A stretch of 32,197 bases of DNA from a virus. The position numbers and the translations under genes are program-made. Positions 15,818 to 23,002 of the stretch are shown here, one piece after another (within the stretch, counting starts at the first letter, position 1; each line of letters opens with the position of its first letter). The DNA is taken from positions 1 to 32,197 of IMG/VR virus record IMGVR_UViG_3300034198_006241, one strand, 5' to 3'. A model generated the notes under the pieces. The model was given only the letters and a program-made list of their open reading frames with translations, did not search any database and had not been told where the DNA came from.

Positions 15818-16245
15818 ATCTTGTCTATTGTTTTACTTATCAATTCTTTTTGCTTAGCTCTCAATCTTGCACTATCCCCCATGTATTGCCGCTTTTGTAA
15901 TGTTATACCATCATTCTGGTTAGCGGCGTATGGCAAATTTACCTCTAATTTTATCATCTGCCAAGTGGCTATTTTCTTACTATTCGATACCGCCCTTCTC
16001 AATCTACCTGTGCCTATCAATATAGGTTTACTTCTTCTGCTTAGTCCCTTAGTTTTTGGATACCTATACGCCTTAGTACCTGGTATTCTACGTTGAACCT
16101 CTTTCCATTTCTCGCCGTCAAATCCTTGTTCTGTAAAGTTCTTATCAAATTCCTTTTCAGCTTGATTGGCAAGTAATATCGGAAGCTGTCTTTTTAGCTG
16201 CTCCATGTTATTGCGCACCCTGTCAAAGTTGAATTTATTATCCAT
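15805..16245 (-). CDS. Virion morphogenesis protein, Mu gpG-like
   Basis: This basic 146-residue protein carries the hallmarks of the phage virion morphogenesis (gpG/tail completion) family: an N-terminal helix, FTEQGFDGEKWKEVQRR, a central ILIGTGRLRRAVSNS motif, and an INLPYAANQNDG-like strand (here EVNLPYAANQNDG). The GTGRLRRAV motif is the most diagnostic. Members act at the head-tail junction. It overlaps the ferritin-like gene by 8 nt. Confidence 0.7.
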   Translation of the reverse strand: MDNKFNFDRVRNNMEQLKRQLPILLANQAEKEFDKNFTEQGFDGEKWKEVQRRIPGTKAYRYPKTKGLSRRSKPILIGTGRLRRAVSNSKKIATWQMIKLEVNLPYAANQNDGITLQKRQYMGDSARLRAKQKELISKTIDKIWQA

Positions 16246-16729
16246 TCAAATGTTCATCAAATTCTAATAATGCCGCTTCGTTAGTGCCGCATAATGACAG
16301 CCTAGCCAACAGGTCACCATACTCACCCACGCTTTGACGTTGTATCTCTACAAAGCCCTGCAAATGTCCAAACACTTCAATGTCTTTAGTCAATGCGGCA
16401 GATGTTGCAGCCTTGTAATCCTTGCATAATCCATACTCGGTATCAAAAGCCATTTGAAACGCCTCATTAATACTTTTCGGTGTTGGTCCGCTTGGTATAG
16501 GTGCTAATCTTGGAGATACGTTTACATCGTTTAAGAAATCTATATGCTTCTGATAATGCTCGCCTTCGCTTGCACTTTCAGCTAAGAAATACTTTTGCGC
16601 TCCAAAATATCCTATCTGTTGCATAGCATTAGCCAATGACCGATAAAAATATTGTGCGTACAGTTCTTTGTTTACAAATGTTTCAAGCATAGCTATTAGC
16701 TCACTTGATATTAATGGTTGCTTATTCAT
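16238..16729 (-). CDS. Ferritin-like (ferroxidase-fold) protein
   Basis: From the ATG at 16729, which overlaps the gpF-like stop as ATGAATAA, the gene encodes 163 residues (an ATG at 16753 would add eight). By-eye alignment with E. coli FtnA runs through all four helices: VNKELYAQYFYRSL, then YFLAESASEGEHYQKHIDFLNDV, FQMAFDTEYGLCKDY and HLQGFVEIQ. Ferroxidase ligands match at Glu22 (FtnA E17), Glu55 (E50), His58 (H53), Glu98 (E94) and Gln130 (Q127). FtnA E49, E126, E129 and E130 appear as Ser, Ile, Gln and Ser, so site A is intact while sites B/C are weakened. It lies between gpF- and gpG-like head genes; a virion or iron-storage role is inference. Confidence 0.75.
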   Translation of the reverse strand: MNKQPLISSELIAMLETFVNKELYAQYFYRSLANAMQQIGYFGAQKYFLAESASEGEHYQKHIDFLNDVNVSPRLAPIPSGPTPKSINEAFQMAFDTEYGLCKDYKAATSAALTKDIEVFGHLQGFVEIQRQSVGEYGDLLARLSLCGTNEAALLEFDEHLNG

Positions 16730-17477
16730 CTGTGTCTGGTATTGGTAATCCAAAATTGTTCTCCCCTAAGTCTTTAGGCACTAATTGAAAATATGGATGG
16801 TCCTCATTAAATATCACTTTATCCTTACCCACATTCCCGATAAATACATCATCCATTTCGTGTACCGTGCTTGGTGGGTTTTGCGTTAACTTAATATCTT
16901 CATCTTCCTGTAATACCACACACATACAATTATAATGATTAGGCGGATAATATGTATCCCAAAAACTATCTGTTGCAGGCAATACCGTACCGTCTAAATC
17001 TGCACATATCGGACATGCCACTTCGGTAGTACTATACCGTAAGTTAGGAAGCGTATCAATATCATCTGTTATCACTACCCACTTAGCCGCCATTTCTGCC
17101 GATGCTAATGTGGTGTTATATTCTGATTTCAGATAATCAAGATTGTAAATATCATATAATGCCATTGCATCTTTCTTAAATTCTGCAAATGACTTTATCG
17201 CATCGCCATCCATTAATAAATCAGTCATACCACGCACCTCTACATATGTCTTTGCTGCGCTGAACATATATATGTTATCTCGCAGTTCTTTTAATGTGGC
17301 GTAGTCTGTTTTGCCTTCTGTGTAGTCTATCAATGAACCGCCAAAACCCTTATACAATCCTTTCTTCAGATAATCAGCAATAGCAAAATACAAGCCCTCA
17401 GGCAATGCATCTTCTGTAATGCCACCGTTGTAAATGCCATCAAGCAAAGCCTCTATTTGTTTGTCGGTGTATTTCAT
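16722..17477 (-). CDS. Minor head protein, Mu gpF-like (head morphogenesis)
   Basis: The C-terminal third of this 251-residue protein has the gpF/SPP1 gp7 signature: a CPICADLDGTVLP motif (residues 155-167), then FWDTYYPPNHYNCMC (172-186), combining two Cys pairs and the PPN-HYNC block. The N-terminal part has helical segments with a SAAKTYVEVRGMTDLL stretch. In Mu, gpF is a minor head protein next to the portal involved in head assembly and ejection. Gene order portal-(small)-F-(ferritin)-G supports the call. Confidence 0.75.
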   Translation of the reverse strand: MKYTDKQIEALLDGIYNGGITEDALPEGLYFAIADYLKKGLYKGFGGSLIDYTEGKTDYATLKELRDNIYMFSAAKTYVEVRGMTDLLMDGDAIKSFAEFKKDAMALYDIYNLDYLKSEYNTTLASAEMAAKWVVITDDIDTLPNLRYSTTEVACPICADLDGTVLPATDSFWDTYYPPNHYNCMCVVLQEDEDIKLTQNPPSTVHEMDDVFIGNVGKDKVIFNEDHPYFQLVPKDLGENNFGLPIPDTDE

Positions 17478-17713
17478 TAAATTTGCGGGGTGTCAGGCTC
17501 TAAGTTATATTCTTTTAAAAATTGAAATTGATTTGAATATCCGTCAACAACATTATTGAAATAAGAAATATCATTGCAGATATCTTCTAAATCACCTTCA
17601 TATTTCTTTATACATCTTTCCACTTCATCTTTGTGCCTTTGCTTTGTTCGTAAAATATCCAAATAGTTTTTATACTCTTTGGTGACTTGATTTTTAAAAT
17701 CTTCTGTTATCAT
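17477..17713 (-). CDS. Small coiled-coil hypothetical protein
   Basis: This 78-residue, charged protein is predicted helical (VTKEYKNYLDILRTKQRHKDEVERCIKKYEGDLE). It starts 4 nt after the portal stop and touches the gpF-like start, so it is part of the head operon. No family is recognised. A small portal-associated or capsid accessory role is possible. Confidence 0.55.
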   Translation of the reverse strand: MITEDFKNQVTKEYKNYLDILRTKQRHKDEVERCIKKYEGDLEDICNDISYFNNVVDGYSNQFQFLKEYNLEPDTPQI

Positions 17714-17717
17714 ATCA

Positions 17718-19058
17718 TCAATGTTTATTACTATAAATCTGTTTCAACCTATTTTGCACCGCTTCATTTAGCTTAACCTTTGGCATTACAGGTAACGGCT
17801 CTGCCTTGTCTACTTTTATCCCTGTGCGCTCGGTAAAGTATTCCCAATCTGGTTGACCGCCCGCATCCTTTATAGTCTTAAATAAATTAGCTGTAATTTG
17901 ATTGCTTTCATCTTCCCTACGCCTGAATTCTTCTACTTCTTCGTCGTTCTTAAATTCAAAATGCAGTCCCTGTGGTATCTTAATACCTAACCTTATTAAC
18001 TTCGGTATCAGCGTATCATTTACTATGCTTTCTATATTGCGGCATAGCTTTATTTGCTTATCACGCAGTGCCCTGAATATAGGGCTATCTTCGCCTTGAC
18101 TTGCTCCAAGCTTGCCCGCTGTACTATCTAACGCATCGGCATGACCGAGTATTACCTTACTAATATACTGTTGGCAACGTTTCTCTAAACTTTCATATCC
18201 TTTATATCCATTACCGCCTAATGCCGTTTCTAAAAACTCGATACTATCTTGCTCATCAATGATAGCCCAACCACTTGAACCCATCATGCGCAGGGCTTCT
18301 TCAAGTACTGCCCTTTCATCTTCGTTGGTTTTATTTGTCTTACCAACTCTAAACGGCTGCGCAAATAGCTCTACAAAATCCCCGTTAAAGCCTAATACAT
18401 TGCGTAGGAATATCTCATATATAGCTACCTTATACAAAATGCCATATCCTACTGGACTTATAGCCGTTTCTGTTGGTGTTGATACCCATACATGCCAATC
18501 AGCATATGGTTCATCTAAGAAGCTAACGCCACTCAACGAATATACAAATGGTGATACCTGTAATCTATCAGGGCTAATATTTTGCCTCTTGATTATAGTT
18601 AGGTCGGGGAATTTATTATTTACTATATTTCCCAATGATATAAGCTGATAACCAAAGAAATCAGCATCAAGGGAATAATTAATAAACTTATAAAACCATT
18701 GTGTCTGGAAATACTTAGTCCATTCTTCGTTTTCCTTTCCTGTTGCATCACATACCTTAAAATCTTTTAGTAATACCAAGTCTTTATATCGCTCCATTGC
18801 TGCTGCCACATGCCCGTTGTTTGTAGTATCTAAAAACAACTGTTGCATACGCACCCTATGCGGATAGTATGCAAGCTCGGCTTCATTCAACGCATTACGC
18901 CATGATGCTACATCTTGCCTGATACGTTGCAACTGAACATTTGCAATATATCGGTTAAGGTTCTTGTCCGCTTGCATGCCCGTTTCACGTGGTGCGATAC
19001 TTTGCGGAGCGTAGTCGGGAATTATATAGTTTGCTATTCTTTTTAAGATGTTAGCCAT
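17718..19058 (-). CDS. Portal protein, DUF935 / Mu gp29-like
   Basis: The 446-residue product matches the DUF935 portal family: a VASWRNALNEAE...RVRMQQLFLDTTNNGHVAAAMERYKD N-terminal region, a GFNGDFVELFAQPFRVGKTNKTNEDERAVLEEALRMMGSSGWAIIDE central block, and a GHADALDSTAGKLGASQ block, then LRLIPKLIRLGI-like stem and EEFRRREDESNQ. It forms the dodecameric DNA channel of the head. It overlaps the connector gene by one base and begins the Mu-like head module. Confidence 0.85.
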   Translation of the reverse strand: MANILKRIANYIIPDYAPQSIAPRETGMQADKNLNRYIANVQLQRIRQDVASWRNALNEAELAYYPHRVRMQQLFLDTTNNGHVAAAMERYKDLVLLKDFKVCDATGKENEEWTKYFQTQWFYKFINYSLDADFFGYQLISLGNIVNNKFPDLTIIKRQNISPDRLQVSPFVYSLSGVSFLDEPYADWHVWVSTPTETAISPVGYGILYKVAIYEIFLRNVLGFNGDFVELFAQPFRVGKTNKTNEDERAVLEEALRMMGSSGWAIIDEQDSIEFLETALGGNGYKGYESLEKRCQQYISKVILGHADALDSTAGKLGASQGEDSPIFRALRDKQIKLCRNIESIVNDTLIPKLIRLGIKIPQGLHFEFKNDEEVEEFRRREDESNQITANLFKTIKDAGGQPDWEYFTERTGIKVDKAEPLPVMPKVKLNEAVQNRLKQIYSNKH

Positions 19059-19942
19059 TAGTATCTATTTACATTTTTAATCTCACTCCCCCACCTGATA
19101 CGATTACCCTGATTAGGTTGTATTCTCGGCATATCAAGTGTTATATCCCCGTTTGCCATTGATCTTAACTGTTCACGTGCCACATCGTAATTATCCATCC
19201 TTAGCTGTGGTATGTTTTGTGGTGCTATGCGGCTATGAAGGTAGTATAATACGATGTCAATCGTATAACCTAATATTTGTTGATTACGATTATCGCCTGC
19301 TGTCCAGTATGTTGTATTGGTAGGCAAAGTACCTGCGGGAATGCTATATGCGCCATTGTCTGTCCAGTATGTTGATGATTGAGGCTGACCTGATGGGAAA
19401 ACATTCACCGCAGGCAATGCACTATAATTACCATACTGAAGAGCTGCCGCATGAGATATATTTGCTGTTGCTATTTTACATGTGTATTTATGCCCTTCAT
19501 AATATACCATATCACCTACCGCATACTCACCATATAAATCAAACAAAGGTTTTGGGTATAACCCGTAGAACATAGCATATTGCGCACCTATCAAAGTCCA
19601 ATGTGCTGCGTTCCATGCTTCAGCTACTGTTATTGCTGTTGTGCATTTATACACATTGCCCTGATATAATGATAGTGTGTTTAATGCGTATGTTGAAGAT
19701 GCGCTATATGCTGTTGCATCCAGATAGATGCGATTAGTAGCGTAATATGTTGCTGCGTTGCTCCATTGTGATGTTGTGGTAAATTCATCATCGACAATAT
19801 ATTTTTGTGTTAGGTGTGATTTAACCTCCGCAATAGCCCTGTTTTCTGTTATTGCTCTTATGCCGTTATTGCTTGTTAACAACTGCGTTAACTGTGCCGA
19901 TTGCACTTGCGGTAGGTAATCGTTTGTAATAAGATAGGACAT
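19058..19942 (-). CDS. Head-tail connector, gp36-like, with carbohydrate-binding-like insertions
   Basis: The ends resemble the Mu gp36-like DUF1320 connector: an N-terminal MSYLITNDYL segment and AEVKSHLTQKYIVDDEF, and a C-terminal LGYTIDIVLYYLHSRI with NYDVAREQLRSMANGDITLDMP. Between them (residues about 76-120 and 138-215) are two modules with aromatic patterns YQGNVYKC...AWNAAHWTLIG and VYYEGHKYTCKIAT...YWTD, much like CBM5/12-type carbohydrate-binding repeats. At 294 residues it is about twice the usual length. The gene lies between terL and portal, an unusual place for gp36. Confidence 0.6.
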   Translation of the reverse strand: MSYLITNDYLPQVQSAQLTQLLTSNNGIRAITENRAIAEVKSHLTQKYIVDDEFTTTSQWSNAATYYATNRIYLDATAYSASSTYALNTLSLYQGNVYKCTTAITVAEAWNAAHWTLIGAQYAMFYGLYPKPLFDLYGEYAVGDMVYYEGHKYTCKIATANISHAAALQYGNYSALPAVNVFPSGQPQSSTYWTDNGAYSIPAGTLPTNTTYWTAGDNRNQQILGYTIDIVLYYLHSRIAPQNIPQLRMDNYDVAREQLRSMANGDITLDMPRIQPNQGNRIRWGSEIKNVNRY

Positions 19943-19986
19943 ACTGTGTAAAGATATTTATATTTCCTAATACAATAACATATATT

Positions 19987-22302
19987 TTAATAAATATGCT
20001 TATTATAGTTTTTGCCAGTTGTCGGGCGAATAATTGAGCCCCGCTGCCATGCACTAAACTCTGAACCGAATGCTGAACAAATCATATAGTCATTGCTGTC
20101 CGAACAATTATGCACAAGTATTCCATTTGCAAAATACTCATGTACATCCTGAACCATTATATCATAAACCTGCCTTTTGTTTTCTGTATACTCTTGCGTT
20201 AATCCTGTTTTTACATCTTGCTGAACAGTATTTTGCCTCTCTAGTTGAAACCGTTTCAAATCCTTTGCCGCATGCATTACAGTTTTGCTTTCTTCGCTTA
20301 CTTTCCATGATTTTATGCATATGTTGTTTATGCCAATCCCTGCCAACTGAAGATTTATGCCATTCTTTAGCTTTTTCTCTTGCCTTATCGTTAAGTATTG
20401 ATGTTTTATATTGTTTAACTTCGTCAGATAGTTCGTTATAATGCATTCTAAGGTGTTCAGAACCCTTGACGCATTCAAGATTTTCGATATTGTTGTTAAG
20501 CGGATTGCCATCAACGTGGTGAATATGATATCCTTTAGGTATTTCACCTTTGGTAATAGTCCATAAATATCTGTGATATCTTTCTTTTTTTCGTACCCCG
20601 TTAATTTTAACCCATCCCGAAAAATATACTTTATCGGAGCGTCTTGGACTATCTTGGTTTCTAACAAATCGGTATCCGTTAAATTCAATACATTCAATTT
20701 CTTGTTGCATATTTTATTTTCTTCAAATATACAAAAAGTATGCGAACCTATCAAATGCCCTATGTTTTTAAATCCTTGTTTTTTTGTCCAGAATTTATGG
20801 CCTGGGGTGCATGTTATTTTTTTATCCCCTATACTATACGTATTGACATTTTTATATCCATTATCAAAAACTTTTAATACTGGCTTATATCCCTGTCTGG
20901 TTAAAACCAAATCCCCTATTTGTATTTCGTCTATTCTTTTTCCTCCTGTCATTGTAGTTATCATTATTTCACCTACAAAACAATGTCCATATTTCTCATA
21001 GCTTACTCCTGTATCTTGGTTTTTAGTTTTGATTTTTGCTTTAGTGCCGTCACTTGCCATTTTCAAAAACATATAATCCGCTATTGTGTTAGTGCATTTA
21101 TCACTTATCACAAAGTCTAATCCTTGAGCACGTTCGCTGAATACGGCATTAATAAACTGTCCTCTGGTATGTACTGGTGGTGCTACCTTCTGATATTTCA
21201 TTTGAGGTCTAAACTCTGCCAATTCTTGTCCTATTATTCTAAAATCATTATACCCCTTTTCAGTTCTTGTATCTTCATGCAATCCCGCAGGGTCGCCATA
21301 AATAAATACCCCCGCTTGATGCCCCCTATATCTTTTACAAAATTCCCGACATGCGAGGTCGGTACGATTATTAGGCGTAGGTAAACATATCTCATCTATC
21401 TGCGTTGCTATCTTGCCTGTTATTTGCCAAATGCATATCGTTACGTACGGGTTTACGTTAAAGTCAAATGTAACATGTAGGACCATAGATGGGTTATATC
21501 TGCAATCGGCTTGTGGCAATACATTCCTTGCTCTATCAAATCCCGAATAAAAATTACCATCGGTAGTACGATTACCCCACATTCCCAATACATAAATAGT
21601 GTAATAGTATGGGTTAGTGCGCTGAAGGTCTAATAATTGCGCCTTAAAGCTATCAGGTAGCCACTTATTATCCTTGTAGGTGCTTTGGTGTACGGTATAG
21701 GATGTTTCAAACGTCTTGCCGTCTCCGATGTCTATTATTGCTTTGTCGCTAAATGTGCCGTCTGGTTTATCCTTAAAAAACCTTTGCCAGAACCAATGCT
21801 CTGTATAGTCCCCGTCTACTTCGGGGTTAATGGTAAATATTTCCTGTAAATATGATGCCTTTTGTGTACGTATTGATGTGGTTATCGTTATAAAATCTCC
21901 TTCGTCTGGTATTTCTTCCTCATACCATACTCCTGTGGGGTCTTTTATTGATTTTAGTTTCTTAGGCTCATCACCACCACGACAAATGAATTTATTACCG
22001 TTAATGCAGCGTATCTCTAATGGGCTGACGTTGAATATAAATAAGTCCTGCAACCCCCATTCATACACAATATCTTTAATAGTTTGAAACTGGCTATCCT
22101 TGATTGTGTTGTATGTTTTACGATACAGAATAAAACGAAAATAGGGTTCAGTCAAACATCTTTTGATAAGTTTCTTAGCTGAAAAAACAGATTTAGAGCT
22201 ACCCCTACCCCCGTAACAAATCAAATATCTGTCCGTGTTTTTTATTAACGGTACAAATGATTCATTAATTAATTTATTCCATTCTGGTAATATTACTTTC
22301 AT
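19987..22302 (-). CDS. terL: Terminase large subunit precursor, interrupted by an intein
   Basis: The precursor has 771 residues; removing the intein (441-732) leaves a 479-residue terminase. The ATPase domain shows Walker A GGRGSSKS (31-38), Walker B GVWYEEE (124-130) and a TINP coupling motif (about 157-160). The nuclease domain has HVTFDFNVNP (Asp280), YGDPAG (Asp337) and, after splicing, a third acidic motif joined as YGH-CSDSNDY. Inteins typically sit in such conserved motifs. TerL pumps DNA into the head with TerS; it needs protein splicing to be functional. It directly overlaps the TerS stop by one base. Confidence 0.9.
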   Translation of the reverse strand: MKVILPEWNKLINESFVPLIKNTDRYLICYGGRGSSKSVFSAKKLIKRCLTEPYFRFILYRKTYNTIKDSQFQTIKDIVYEWGLQDLFIFNVSPLEIRCINGNKFICRGGDEPKKLKSIKDPTGVWYEEEIPDEGDFITITTSIRTQKASYLQEIFTINPEVDGDYTEHWFWQRFFKDKPDGTFSDKAIIDIGDGKTFETSYTVHQSTYKDNKWLPDSFKAQLLDLQRTNPYYYTIYVLGMWGNRTTDGNFYSGFDRARNVLPQADCRYNPSMVLHVTFDFNVNPYVTICIWQITGKIATQIDEICLPTPNNRTDLACREFCKRYRGHQAGVFIYGDPAGLHEDTRTEKGYNDFRIIGQELAEFRPQMKYQKVAPPVHTRGQFINAVFSERAQGLDFVISDKCTNTIADYMFLKMASDGTKAKIKTKNQDTGVSYEKYGHCFVGEIMITTMTGGKRIDEIQIGDLVLTRQGYKPVLKVFDNGYKNVNTYSIGDKKITCTPGHKFWTKKQGFKNIGHLIGSHTFCIFEENKICNKKLNVLNLTDTDLLETKIVQDAPIKYIFRDGLKLTGYEKKKDITDIYGLLPKVKYLKDIIFTTLMAIRLTTISKILNASRVLNTLECIITNYLTKLNNIKHQYLTIRQEKKLKNGINLQLAGIGINNICIKSWKVSEESKTVMHAAKDLKRFQLERQNTVQQDVKTGLTQEYTENKRQVYDIMVQDVHEYFANGILVHNCSDSNDYMICSAFGSEFSAWQRGSIIRPTTGKNYNKHIY
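20162..20710 (-). CDS. HNH homing endonuclease nested out of frame inside the intein
   Basis: The 182-residue product, read one base off the terL/intein frame, has an HNH_3-type core: RYHRYLWTITKGEIPKG (44-60), then YHIHHVDGNPLNNNIENLEC (61-80) with the His-His, Asp67, Asn and NLE residues. A C-terminal zinc finger has Cys144, Cys147, Cys162 and Cys166 (CNACG...YCSARC). It ends right at splicing block F. Its start ATG lies 14 nt after a -7 box and has a -33 box at proper spacing. It should cut intein-less terL and spread the intein. Confidence 0.85.
   Translation of the reverse strand: MQQEIECIEFNGYRFVRNQDSPRRSDKVYFSGWVKINGVRKKERYHRYLWTITKGEIPKGYHIHHVDGNPLNNNIENLECVKGSEHLRMHYNELSDEVKQYKTSILNDKAREKAKEWHKSSVGRDWHKQHMHKIMESKRRKQNCNACGKGFETVSTREAKYCSARCKNRINARVYRKQKAGL
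20724..20755 (-). promoter_or_regulatory. Bacteroidota promoter inside the intein driving the HNH gene
   Basis: On the minus strand TTTG (20755-20752), 20 nt, and TATATTTG (20731-20724) reproduce the Bacteroidota promoter consensus exactly. The HNH ATG follows 14 nt after the -7 box. The same bases encode FCIFEENK in the intein frame. Confidence 0.6.
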
Positions 22303-22604
22303 TATTCAGCATCATCAGGCTGTTCTACCGTTATAACGGTTGTGGTTTGATCAATGGTTTGTTTTGGCAATCCGTAGCCCCTGTTTAATAAAACTTCGGC
22401 AGCCCTAATATCTCCGCTTGCCGCTTTCTTCCTTAATGCCATTAATATAGCTTGAGCAGCTGTAATTCCGTCTTTCTCCTCACCTAAAACTTCGCTCATA
22501 AGCTTATCAAGCTCAGGTAATTTTCGAGGTCTGCCGTTGGGGTTTCCTGTTTCACCTTTCTTAAAAGGTCTTAATCCGTCTGTGTTTGGTTTAGGGTTTG
22601 CCAT
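22302..22604 (-). CDS. terS: Terminase small subunit-like protein (DUF5681-like)
   Basis: This 100-residue protein begins with a GLRPFKKGETGNPNGRPRKLP motif characteristic of DUF5681 proteins encoded next to terL, and its central part (AAQAILMALRKKAASGDIRAAEVLLNRGYGLPKQ) is the usual helical repeat of that family. It precedes terL with a 1-nt overlap. It likely recognises the packaging site and regulates TerL. Confidence 0.75.
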   Translation of the reverse strand: MANPKPNTDGLRPFKKGETGNPNGRPRKLPELDKLMSEVLGEEKDGITAAQAILMALRKKAASGDIRAAEVLLNRGYGLPKQTIDQTTTVITVEQPDDAE

Positions 22605-22632
22605 ATCTTTGTAAATTCACTGTAAATATACA

Positions 22633-22944
22633 TTATTCTAATCCGTTGAATGCCTTTAATGGATAAAACACCAAAGAGTTTCTGTAACCACCCGTAGCCG
22701 TAGGGACTATTGGCGTTACCCCGTGTACGTTTCTCCATGCAGGATATACTAGCATAGAATTATTGCAACTATCCATTGTTGCTCCGTAATCAGGACCCGT
22801 TGTATTTCCTCCTGTTGCATTTTGTTTTTCCAACATTTGTGGAAATTCCTGAATAGATTTTACGAGCTTCTGAAATTTATCATCCTTGATGACTCTTGGA
22901 TTGCGTGGGTTAGGCTTAACCTGCGATGTTTTAACTGTTATCAT
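22633..22944 (-). CDS. Chimeric ParB-N-like / dioxygenase-C-like small protein
   Basis: Residues 1-38 (VKPNPRNPRVIKDDKFQKL, then VKSIQEFPQML) match the start of ParB/Sulfiredoxin-type proteins common in phage head-gene neighbourhoods. The ParB catalytic GG-x-R region expected next is absent. Residues 55-103 (NNSMLVYPAWRNVHGVTPI and GGYRNSLVFYPL) resemble the C-terminal half of 2-oxoglutarate/Fe(II) dioxygenases, with the distal His and the Arg that binds 2-oxoglutarate; the HxD half is missing. It looks like a deletion fusion of two genes, hence likely not an active enzyme. It is first in the late operon. Confidence 0.45.
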   Translation of the reverse strand: MITVKTSQVKPNPRNPRVIKDDKFQKLVKSIQEFPQMLEKQNATGGNTTGPDYGATMDSCNNSMLVYPAWRNVHGVTPIVPTATGGYRNSLVFYPLKAFNGLE

Positions 22945-22969
22945 ATACTGCTAAATTAAATTATTTATT

Positions 22970-23002
22970 CAAAATTACCCAAAAAACACTGAAAGTTTCA
23001 AA
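22970..23002 (-). promoter_or_regulatory. Candidate late promoter upstream of the terminase operon
   Basis: On the minus strand TTTG (23002-22999), a 21-nt spacer and TAATTTTG (22977-22970) fit the Bacteroidota consensus. The -7 box is 25 nt before the first ATG at 22944. The -33 box lies across the junction of the first two AAGTTTCA repeats, so a repeat-binding protein would control it. Confidence 0.6.

Larger units (their letters stand above)
20107..20982 (-). mobile_element. Intein in TerL, 292 residues, inserted at the nuclease motif
   Basis: Splicing block A begins at Cys441 (CFVGEIMITTMTGGKRIDEI, codon 20982-20980). Block B is TCTPGHKFW about 60 residues later. Blocks F and G are VYDIMVQDVHEYFANGILVHN ending in His-Asn at 20107, followed by Cys733 (20106-20104) as the first C-extein residue. 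These residues are all that class 1 splicing needs. The middle (intein residues about 92-274) is not a DOD endonuclease in this frame; it is the off-frame translation of a nested HNH gene with no stop codon in about 550 nt. Confidence 0.88.

Noticed and set aside
20162-20710. HNH frame as an accidental shadow of the intein frame
   Set aside because: The HNH frame has the conserved HNH core and zinc ligands, while the intein frame over the same bases is compositionally odd and unrelated to intein domains. The HNH frame is the real gene here.
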